Positions 1 to 8,100 of a stretch of 10,587 nt of DNA are shown piece after piece (the stretch's first letter is position 1; the number at the start of each line of letters is the position of its first letter). Below the pieces are notes generated by a model. It did not search any database and was not told where the DNA came from. It saw only the letters and a list, made by a program, of their open reading frames with translations. This stretch comes from JAVKFF01 sp040226215 (GTDB lineage: Bacteria; Pseudomonadota; Alphaproteobacteria; DSM-16000; Inquilinaceae). The translations under genes and the position numbers were made by a program. The stretch lies in assembly GCA_040226215.1 (NCBI GenBank), contig JAVKFF010000186.1, forward strand, positions 1-10,587, written 5' to 3'.

Positions 1-3000
1 ATGACGGCGCCAACGTCACCCTGTACAGCAACGGTGTCGCGGTGCTGACCGCCGCCTGGACCCTGGGTGCCGTCAATGCCGGCGACCTGCTGATCGGCCG
101 CGACGTCCAGGGGCATCATTTCGACGGCGAGATGGCCGACCTGCGGATCTGGAACACCGACCTGTCGCAGAGCGCCCTGCAGCACCTGATGCGGCAGGAT
201 ACGGCGCGGGACCATAGCGGGCTGGTTGCGGACTACGACTTCGGCGGCAGCGGCGCGACCCTGGCGGATGCGGCCGGCACTGCCCAGGACGGCATTCTGC
301 AGAACGGCGCCGCCTGGGTGAACGCCACCTCCCTGTCGGTCTCGCGCGGGGAGGAGTATCGCGGCCTGCTGCTGGCCTCGGACATCGACCTGGACCCGGC
401 CGCGGCGAACCTGACCTACAGCCTTTCCTCCGCCGCGTCGCACGGCACGGTGACCCTGAACGGCAATACCTTCACCTATGTGAACGACGGCACGAACAAC
501 GCCGCCGACAGCTTCCAGGTCACCATCTCCGACGGCAGCGCGACCCGGGTCGAGACGGTCAATGTCAGCGTGAACACCGGCAACCGGGCGCCGACCGCGC
601 CGGCGCTGAAGGCGATCCGCTTCGACGGCGTGAACGACTACATCACCTTCGCCGACAGCGGCGTCTTAGAGCGCGGCAATAGCGGGGAGCTGACCGCACA
701 GGCCTGGATCAAGCTGGACACCGTCGCTGGCCATGTGCCGATCTTCGACAAGCCCCAGAGCGCCGACAGCAACGCCTCGAACTGGCGCTTCGAGGTGGTG
801 GACGGCCTGCTGCGCCTGTGGAGCTCCGGCGGCGGCAGTGTCGACCAGACTGGCGGCCCCACGCTCCAGGCCGGCACCTGGTACAACATTGCCATCAGCC
901 GGAGCAGCGGCGGCTCGGTGACGCTCTACCTGGACGGGGTCAATGTCGGGGGGGCCAGCAACTGGAACTTCGGGCCGACGAACTCAGGACCGTTCTATAT
1001 CGGCCGCGACGGCGCCGGCCGCTACATGGATGGCGAGATCGCCCAGGTGCGGATCTGGCAGGACCGCCTGAGCTCGAATGAGATCCAAAACGGCATGTCG
1101 CGCAAGGCGATCGACAGCATCAGCCAGCTCTGGGCGCATTTCAACCTGGACGGCAGCGGGACAACGGTCATCGACCAGGGCGGCGGCGTCGCGCAGAACG
1201 GCACCCTGAAGAACGGCGCATCGCGGGTCGACCTGGTCGACGTCGGGATCGAGAACGATGCCAGCTACAGCGGCATCGTCCTGGGCGACGAGCCCGATGC
1301 CAATATCCGCAGCCAGTCGCTGAGCTATTCGCTGGCTTCGCAGCCGCAGCACGGCACGGTCACCCTGACCGGCAACAAGTTCGTCTACGACCATGCCGGC
1401 GACGGGCAGAACGACAGTTTCGACGTCTTCATCTCCGATGGCACGGCAGTGACCCGCCAGACCATCGACATCACCATCGTCAACAACACCGCACCGGTCG
1501 TGGCCGAGAGCAACAGCCTGTCGTTCGACGGCACCGACGATTTCGTCACGGTGAGCCACGACGCCGCGCTGTCCTTCGGCAGCGGTAATGCCTTTGCCCT
1601 GGACCTCTGGGTCAAGCCCGACGACATCGCCGGCAATACCGTCCTGCTGGACAAGGCGGGCAGCCTGGTCAGCCAGAGCAACTACCGCCTGGAACTGGAC
1701 CAGGGCGGGGTGCGGATCTGGAGCTGGGACAATGCGGGCGCCGTGAGCGAACTGCTGGTCGCCAATGCCGGCGTGGTGGCCGGCGCGTGGAATCACATCG
1801 CCTTCGGCTATGACGGGTCGGGCACCGGGCATCTCTACCTGAACGGTGTCGAGATCGGCTCGGGCAGCTGGACCCCGCAATACGCCAGCGGCGATCCCCT
1901 GCTGCTGGGCAAGGCGGTCGACGGCCGTTTCTTCGGCGGCGAGCTGGGGGACCTGCGGGTCTGGAACCGCCAGCTCTCCGTCAACGAGATCCAGAACCTG
2001 ATGTCGCAGGAGGCGCGCACCGACCTGTCCGGCCTGGTCCTCGACCTGGATTTCGGCGGCGCCGGCAACACCATCTCCGACGATGCCGGGACCGCGCAGA
2101 ACGGCACCCTGAACGGCGCGGCGCGGGTCAGCAGCACGTCGATCGACGTCGTCCGGGACGGCAGCTACCGGGGGCTGGTCCTGGGCAACGATGCGGAGAC
2201 CACGCCGCTGGCCGGCCAGCTGAACTACGCCGTTTCATCGGGCCCGTCGAACGGCACCGTCACCTTCGACGGCAATCGCTTCGTCTATCAGCATGACGGG
2301 TCGAGCACGAGCAGCGACAGCTTCACCGTCAGCATTTCCGACGGCTCTGCCACCGCCAGCCAGGTCATCACGGTGACCGTGGACAGCTCTGTCGCCGCGC
2401 CGTCGTTCAAGCCGGCGAATGCGCTGGTCCTGGACGGCGTGGACGATTACGTGACGACCCCGGACATGAGTGCCCTGGACCGGTCGGGAACCGAGCCGCT
2501 GACCCTGGAGGCCTGGATCAAGGCCGACACCCTGGACGGGCATTTCACCCTGTTCGACAAATCGCCCGACCTGAACACCGACAACGCGAACTACCGCCTC
2601 GAGATCATCGACGGTGCCCTCAAGCTCTACAGCAACGGCGGCATCGATTTCCGGCAGACCGTGGGCACCGTCAGCGCCGGCGAATGGCATCACGTCGCGG
2701 CGACCTATGACGGGTCCGGCAATGCGGCGCTCTACCTGGACGGCGCCCTGGTCGGCTCGACATCGGCCTGGTCCTACTCCGGGGCGGAGAATGCCGGCGC
2801 CCTGGTGATCGGCCGGGACTCGTCGGCGGGCGGCCGCCATTTCGACGGCCAGGTCGCCGAGGCGCGCTACTGGACCGCCGCGCTGACCCAGAGCGAGATC
2901 CAGGCGGCGATGACCCGTGCGGCAAGCGATGCGGACCTGCCCCTGGCCGTTCGCTACGATTTCGGCGGCACCGGCACAACGGTGACCGACGATGCCGGCA

Positions 3001-5099
3001 ATACGGCGCAGAACGGCACCCTGATGAACGGCGCGGCCCGCAGCGACCTGCTGGCGATCGCCGTGCAGAACGATGCCGTCTATCGCGGCATTCTGCTGGC
3101 CGACGATTTCGACAGCACGGCGTCGGCAACCGCCCTGAGCTACGAGATCGCCGGCAAGCCGACCCATGGCAGCCTGAGCCTCGACGGCAACCGCTTCACC
3201 TACGACCATGTCGGCGATGGGCGGAACGACAGCTTCGCGATCTGGGTGTCCGACGGCACCAACCGAAGCCTGAAGACCTTTGCGGTCAGCACCACCAACG
3301 CGACGCCACAGCTGGCGGAAACCAGCATCGTCAACCTGGACGGGATCGACGACTATCTGTCGGTCGCCGACCATGACGATCTCGACTTCACCGGCGGCGA
3401 CGCCTTCTCGCTGGAGATGTGGATCAACCCCGACGACATCGCCGGCACCACGGTGCTGATGGACAAGCTCTGGGGCGGCGGCGGCAACGAAACGAGCTAT
3501 CGCCTGGAGCTCGATGACGGTGGCATCCGGCTGTACAACGACAACGGCTCGGGCGGGGTTTCCAACATCTATGCCGACACCAAGGGCATCACGGCCGGGC
3601 GCTGGCACCACCTGGTCGCGTCCTATGATGGTTCCGGGACCGCGCGGATCTACATCGACGGGGCGCTGGCGACCTCGGGCAGCTACGCCAATGTGCAGGC
3701 TGGAAACGCGGAACTGTATATCGGCCGCGCGCAGGACGGCCGCTATTACGATGGCCAGATCGGCGATGTCCGGATCTGGAGCAAGGCGCTGGGCCTGGAC
3801 GAGATCCGGAACCTGAAGACACAGGACACCGCAGGCGATACGGCCAACCTTGTCCTGGACCTGGATTTCACCGGTTCCGGCAGCACCGTGACCGACGATG
3901 CCGGCACGGCGCAGAACGCGACCCTGACGAATGGCGCGGCGCGGCTGGCCACCGGCAGCGCCGTGACGGTCACCAATGACGGCGTGCACTATGGCCTGCT
4001 GCTGGCGCAGGACAACGACATCAACCCGCTGGCCTACGGCCTCAGCTATTCGATCACCCTGACGCCGGAGCATGGCACCGTCAGCCTGGACGGCAACCGC
4101 TTCACCTACGACCATAGCGGCGACGGCCAGAACGACAGTTTCGAGGTGACCATCTCCGACGGCGCGGCCAGTGTTTCGCAGACCGTCAATGTGACGGTGA
4201 ACGGCGCCAACACGCCGCCCGGCCTGTCGGCAATGCATGCCATCGTCTTCGACGGCGTGGACGACCATATTTCCGTCGCCGACCATGCCGATCTGGATTT
4301 CGGTGCGACCGATCCGATCACGCTCGAGGCGTGGGTCTATTTCGACAGCGTGACCGGAGAGCACAACATCTTCGACAAGACCGATGACTCGGCGGGCTTC
4401 GCCAACAATTTCCGCCTCTATGTGCGGGACGGGGTGCTTGGATTCCACAATGGCAATCAGCCCCTTCTGGAGAGCGGGGCGATCGTTTCGGCGGGCGAAT
4501 GGACCCATGTCGCCATGACCTACGACGGCACCACCATGCGCCTGTTCAAGGACGGCGCGGAAGCCGTCAACGGTGCCCGTCAACTGGGTTCGACCACCGA
4601 TACCCCGTTGACGGTCGGGCGGGACGAGCTGGGCCGCTTCTTCGATGGCCAGATGACCGAGATCCGGATCTGGGACAAGGCCCTCAGCCAGGCGGAGCTG
4701 CAGGCTGGCATGACCCGCAAGGTCGACCAGTCGACCGCCAACCTGGTGCTGCAGTTCGACGGGGATTCGATTGCCGGCGGGCAGGTCGCCGACGGCAGCG
4801 GCAACGGGCATGCCGGCACCTTGAACAATGGCGCGCACCAGGCCGACCTCAAGGCGGTGCAAATCAGCAACAATTCCGTCTATAAGGGGCTCCTGCTCGG
4901 CACCGATGGGCAAGGCACGGCGATCTCCGCGGGCCTGGACTATCATCTCGCCAAGGCGCCGGAACACGGGACCCTGTCCATGAGCGGCAACGCGTTCACC
5001 TACGACCATGATGGCAGCGGCGCCGACGACAGCTTCCAGGTCGCCATCGACGACGGCAGCGCCACCAGCTATCACGACGTGACCTTCACGGTGGCCTGA
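1..5099 (+). CDS. Giant LamG / cadherin-like repeat surface protein (5' end outside window)
   Basis: The frame is open from base 3, and the first codons already read as a LamG strand (DGANVTLYSNGV), so the gene starts upstream; the GTG at 42 is internal. About 1699 residues are visible. Each LamG half (about 205 residues) carries the LamG_3/concanavalin-like signature: an FDG-x-DD-(Y/F) opening strand, an (A/L)W-(I/V) strand, an FDK/LDK turn, W-x-(H/N)-(I/V)-A, a YLDG hairpin, and IGRD followed by (D/G)G-(Q/E) and R-(I/V)-W. Each is followed by about 90 residues of cadherin-like/Big_9 type (LxYxL, HGTVTL-x-GN-x-F-x-Y, DSF-x-V-x-(I/V)-SDG). Such proteins are usually exported and bind glycans or other cells, often with calcium; the many Asp residues fit that. 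No enzyme domain, RTX nonapeptides or sortase signal is visible, and the chain stops right after the last beta domain. The export route cannot be judged without the N-terminus. The family assignment is secure; the adhesin role is inferred. Confidence 0.9.
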   Translation, partial: DGANVTLYSNGVAVLTAAWTLGAVNAGDLLIGRDVQGHHFDGEMADLRIWNTDLSQSALQHLMRQDTARDHSGLVADYDFGGSGATLADAAGTAQDGILQNGAAWVNATSLSVSRGEEYRGLLLASDIDLDPAAANLTYSLSSAASHGTVTLNGNTFTYVNDGTNNAADSFQVTISDGSATRVETVNVSVNTGNRAPTAPALKAIRFDGVNDYITFADSGVLERGNSGELTAQAWIKLDTVAGHVPIFDKPQSADSNASNWRFEVVDGLLRLWSSGGGSVDQTGGPTLQAGTWYNIAISRSSGGSVTLYLDGVNVGGASNWNFGPTNSGPFYIGRDGAGRYMDGEIAQVRIWQDRLSSNEIQNGMSRKAIDSISQLWAHFNLDGSGTTVIDQGGGVAQNGTLKNGASRVDLVDVGIENDASYSGIVLGDEPDANIRSQSLSYSLASQPQHGTVTLTGNKFVYDHAGDGQNDSFDVFISDGTAVTRQTIDITIVNNTAPVVAESNSLSFDGTDDFVTVSHDAALSFGSGNAFALDLWVKPDDIAGNTVLLDKAGSLVSQSNYRLELDQGGVRIWSWDNAGAVSELLVANAGVVAGAWNHIAFGYDGSGTGHLYLNGVEIGSGSWTPQYASGDPLLLGKAVDGRFFGGELGDLRVWNRQLSVNEIQNLMSQEARTDLSGLVLDLDFGGAGNTISDDAGTAQNGTLNGAARVSSTSIDVVRDGSYRGLVLGNDAETTPLAGQLNYAVSSGPSNGTVTFDGNRFVYQHDGSSTSSDSFTVSISDGSATASQVITVTVDSSVAAPSFKPANALVLDGVDDYVTTPDMSALDRSGTEPLTLEAWIKADTLDGHFTLFDKSPDLNTDNANYRLEIIDGALKLYSNGGIDFRQTVGTVSAGEWHHVAATYDGSGNAALYLDGALVGSTSAWSYSGAENAGALVIGRDSSAGGRHFDGQVAEARYWTAALTQSEIQAAMTRAASDADLPLAVRYDFGGTGTTVTDDAGNTAQNGTLMNGAARSDLLAIAVQNDAVYRGILLADDFDSTASATALSYEIAGKPTHGSLSLDGNRFTYDHVGDGRNDSFAIWVSDGTNRSLKTFAVSTTNATPQLAETSIVNLDGIDDYLSVADHDDLDFTGGDAFSLEMWINPDDIAGTTVLMDKLWGGGGNETSYRLELDDGGIRLYNDNGSGGVSNIYADTKGITAGRWHHLVASYDGSGTARIYIDGALATSGSYANVQAGNAELYIGRAQDGRYYDGQIGDVRIWSKALGLDEIRNLKTQDTAGDTANLVLDLDFTGSGSTVTDDAGTAQNATLTNGAARLATGSAVTVTNDGVHYGLLLAQDNDINPLAYGLSYSITLTPEHGTVSLDGNRFTYDHSGDGQNDSFEVTISDGAASVSQTVNVTVNGANTPPGLSAMHAIVFDGVDDHISVADHADLDFGATDPITLEAWVYFDSVTGEHNIFDKTDDSAGFANNFRLYVRDGVLGFHNGNQPLLESGAIVSAGEWTHVAMTYDGTTMRLFKDGAEAVNGARQLGSTTDTPLTVGRDELGRFFDGQMTEIRIWDKALSQAELQAGMTRKVDQSTANLVLQFDGDSIAGGQVADGSGNGHAGTLNNGAHQADLKAVQISNNSVYKGLLLGTDGQGTAISAGLDYHLAKAPEHGTLSMSGNAFTYDHDGSGADDSFQVAIDDGSATSYHDVTFTVA
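3..602 (+). repeat. Repeat unit 0 (partial, subtype B): LamG C-terminal half plus cadherin-like domain
   Basis: This is the 3' part of a unit cut by the window edge. The LamG strands IGRD, ADLRIW and LMRQDTARD and the DFGGSG / AGTAQDG tail match units 2 and 4 (subtype B). The cadherin-like half ends in the linker NTGNRAP. The cadherin loop YVNDGTNNAADSF differs from the DGQNDSF form seen in units 1 and 4. Confidence 0.8.
603..1505 (+). repeat. Repeat unit 1 (subtype A): LamG plus cadherin-like domain
   Basis: The unit opens with RFDGVNDYITF (FDG codons from 621). Subtype A marks are QAWIK with GHVPIFDK, MSRKAIDS and a DLVDVGIEND linker into the beta domain. It departs from the other units where they have W-(H/T)-H-x-A-x-x-YDG: here it reads WYNIAISRSSGGS. 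Confidence 0.8.
1506..2411 (+). repeat. Repeat unit 2 (subtype B): LamG plus cadherin-like domain
   Basis: The unit opens with SFDGTDDFVTV (FDG from 1524, 903 bases after unit 1). Subtype B marks are DLWVKPDDIAGNTVLLDK, GDLRVW, LMSQEARTD and the DAGTAQNG tail. The beta domain carries an irregular YQHDGSSTSSDSF loop. Confidence 0.8.
2412..3317 (+). repeat. Repeat unit 3 (subtype A): LamG plus cadherin-like domain
   Basis: The unit opens with VLDGVDDYVTT (LDG from 2430, 906 bases after unit 2). Subtype A marks are EAWIKADTLDGHFTLFDK, MTRAASDA and the DLLAIAVQND linker. Its beta domain contains a 27-base block (3183-3209) identical to one in unit 4. Confidence 0.8.
3318..4229 (+). repeat. Repeat unit 4 (subtype B): LamG plus cadherin-like domain
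   Basis: The unit opens with NLDGIDDYLSV (LDG from 3336, 906 bases after unit 3). Subtype B marks are EMWINPDDIAGTTVLMDK, GDVRIW, LKTQDTAGD and the DAGTAQNA tail. Its DGNRFTYDH strand (4089-4115) matches unit 3 base for base. Confidence 0.8.
4230..5096 (+). repeat. Repeat unit 5 (subtype A, C-terminal): LamG plus cadherin-like domain
   Basis: The unit opens with VFDGVDDHISV (FDG from 4248, 912 bases after unit 4). Subtype A marks are EAWVYFDSVTGEHNIFDK, MTRKVDQS and the DLKAVQISNN linker. It is the last unit: the protein ends at its final beta strand (VTFTVA) without the Asn/Pro linker that joins the other units and without a separate C-terminal module. Confidence 0.8.
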
Positions 5100-5104
5100 C
5101 AGCC

Positions 5105-8100
5105 ATGGTGCGGCGGCTGCGGCAGTTCCTGTTCGGCGACGGGCCGCTGACCAAGCGCGATACCTTCCTTGTGATCCTCGGCGTGATCGTGCTGGTGGGC
5201 ACCCTGTTGTCGCTGGCCCTGCGGTTCACCCTGCTGGAGGCCGACCAGGACAATCCCTACCGCATCGCGCTGGTCGGTCCGATGTCCGGCCCGGCGGCCG
5301 AGACCGGGCTGGCGATGCGCAGGGGGGCCGACCTGGCGCTGCGCCAGGTCAATCGCAATGGCGGCGTCGACGGTCGCGGTGTCGCGCTGGCGGTGTTCGA
5401 CGACCGCGACGACCCGGCGCGGGCCCGCGAGGTGGCGGCGCAGGTTGCCGGCGATCCCAGCGTCATCGCCGTGATCGGCCATTGGGCGCCGGCGGCGAGC
5501 GCCGCCGCCGCCCCGGTCTACGAGGCGGCCGGGCTGCCGATGATCCTGCCATCGCCGGCACCGGCCGGACTGGCCGCGGCGCACGGCAACATCTTCGCGT
5601 CGGTTTTCGACCAGGTGTCGCAGACCCGCTTCCTGGCGAACTATGTGCGCAACGTGGTGGGGGAGAAGACGGTCTCCATCATCCATGCCGACAGCGAGCA
5701 GGGGCGCAGCCTGGCGGCGACCTTCGACAAGACCTATCAGCGGTTCGGCACCAGGGTGCTGAACATGTGGGCCTACGACCCGGGCGATGCGATCCTGGTC
5801 GACCGGGCCCTGGCGATCGCGGGCGAGATCGAGGAAAAGAAGATCCTCGGCCATGTCTTCATCCAGGGCGACCCGGTCGACACCGCCGCGATGCTGGTGG
5901 CCCTGCGTCGCTCCGGCCTGCGCAACCCGGTCGTCGGGCTGGCCGACATGGCGACCACCGGATTCGCCCGGGCGGTGGCGCTGTCGATGCCGAAACTCGA
6001 CCAGGCGCCGGGGATCACCGATGGCGTGCTGGCCGCCACGCCGCTGCTCTTCGACACCGCGACCGAAGTGGCGCAGGCCTTCCAGTCGGATTTCATCGAC
6101 GCCTACGACTATGCGCCGGACTGGCTGTCGGCATTCTCCTTCGACGACGTCAATCTCGTCGCGACCCTGCTGCAGGGGCGCGCCGCACTGGGCCGCCTGT
6201 CCAGCGAGGATGACGGCGCAACGGTGCGGTCCGCGCTGCGCTCGGCGCTGGGCGGCCTGACCCGGCCGGAGGAAGGCGTGCGCGGGGTCGGCGGGACCCG
6301 GTTCTTCGGCGACAAGGGGGAAAACACCACCCCGGTGCAGGTCGGCCTCTACAACGGCATCAGCCTGATCTCCGCAATGACCCAGCTGCAGCCGATCCTG
6401 GAACAGGGCGTGACCGGCTATCTCGACCTGCTGAAGGAGGGCAAGGTCCTCTACGTGAACGACCGGTTCATGTACAAGACCAACGTCGTCTATACCGGCA
6501 TCCAGCTGCTCAATGTCAGCGCAATGGACCTCGATACCGGGCTGTCGGAGCTCGAGTTCATCATCTGGTTCCGCTATCGCGGCCAGTCCCGGCCGCAGGA
6601 CCTGGTGTTCGTGAACGCGGTCGAGCCGATCGCCCTGTCCGAGCCGATCCGGGAGGCCACCGACGGCGATATCCGCTATGCGGCCTATCGGGTGAAAGGC
6701 GCCTTCAAGGTCAATTTCTCCGACGTGGCCCGGTCCTATGGCTCCGTTGTGGTCGGCCTGGCCTTCCATCACCGGCTGCTCAGCCAGAACAACCTGATGT
6801 ACGTCTCCGACGTGCTGGGCATGGGGCTGGCGGGGTCCTCGACCCTGCTTGAGGTGCTGGCGCAGAACAATGCCGCCGATACCGAGACCGGCGACAGCAT
6901 CGACCTGTCGGGCCTGGGGTCCCTGGCACAGGCTTTCGATCCGACCGGGTCGGCCGACGGCCTGCTGGAAGGCCTGCTGGGCCGGCGGGTCTTCGCCCCG
7001 CTGGCGCAATGGCGCCCCAACCGGGCCTGGATCAGCCAGGAACTGGCGGATATCTCCAGCGAGGGCGATCCCGCCTATGTCGGCTACGGCAAGCCGGAGC
7101 CGGAGTTCACGCGGATCGACTTCGGCACGATCCTGGTTCCCGACGAGATCGAGGTCGGCGCCCTGGTGCCGCGCGACTGGCTGTTCTACGTGGCGATCTT
7201 CTCGCTCGTCGGGTCGATCTTCGCCCTGGCGATGGACCGGCGGGACCGCGGCCAGTTCTGGCGGGTGCAGACCCTGTGCATCCGCATCGTCTCCTGGCCG
7301 CTGCTGCTGTTCTCCACCGGCGCGCTGGCCCTGGAATATGCCTACAACAACTGGACGGCCGCCGAGATCGACATCCTGCTCGGCGTCTACCTGTCGTTAT
7401 GGTGGCTGGTGCCGGCACGCCTGACGTCCAGCGCGATGGAGCGCTTCATCTGGGTGCCGCTGGAGATCCGCTCGCAGCGCAAGATCCCGAACGTGGTCCG
7501 GCTTTTCGCCTCGGCCTGTATCTACCTGTTCGCGATCTTCGGCATTGTCGGCTTTGTCTTCGACCAGCAGCTCACCAGCCTGCTGGCGACGTCGGGCCTC
7601 CTGACCCTGGTGGTCGGCCTGGCGGTGCAGGCCAATATCGCCAACGTGTTCTCCGGCATCGTCCTGAACATCGAGCGGCCCTTCAAGGTCGGCGACGTGG
7701 TTACGGTCGGGGACTTCACCGGCGTGGTCACCGACATCACCTGGCGGACCACCCGGATCCGCGGGCTCGACGGGGTCCAGCTGAGCGTGCCCAACGGCAA
7801 GATGTCGGAGGAGCAGATCATCAATTTCACCTCCTCCGGCGCGACCCGCGACGAGCGCGAGGTATTCGTGCCGGCGCAGTTCCCGCCCGGCAAGGTCTTC
7901 GACGCGCTTCGCGCGGCGGAGCCGGCGATCCGCGAGGCCCTCACCGCGACCGGCCAGCAGGACGATTTCGACCGCTTCAATGTGCATAACGACGGCGTGA
8001 AGGTCCTGGAATTCGGTGCCTTCCACAGGTTCCGCGTGACCTACTGGGTGGACATCAGCAGGACCGATTACCACTTCCTCCGGCACACGGTGCACCAGGA

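Noticed and set aside
42..44. GTG at 42 as the start of the repeat protein
   Set aside because: The same frame is open to base 3 and already encodes a LamG strand there, so the GTG is an internal Val codon in a gene cut by the window.
2235..5075. 946-codon open frame on the minus strand
   Set aside because: It is exactly antisense to the repeat protein. The long opening follows from GC-rich third positions and Asp/Gly-rich repeats, and the peptide is low-complexity (Val/Gly/Arg/Asp) with no recognisable domain.
603..5096. The 0.9-kb tandem repeats as an assembly artefact
   Set aside because: The units differ widely at both base and residue level and alternate between two subtypes, which a duplicated read or collapsed assembly would not produce.
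5072..7009. 645-codon open frame on the minus strand
   Set aside because: Antisense to the MscS fusion gene, whose sense protein has clear domains. The minus-strand peptide is Gln/Arg/Gly/His-rich with no family resemblance.
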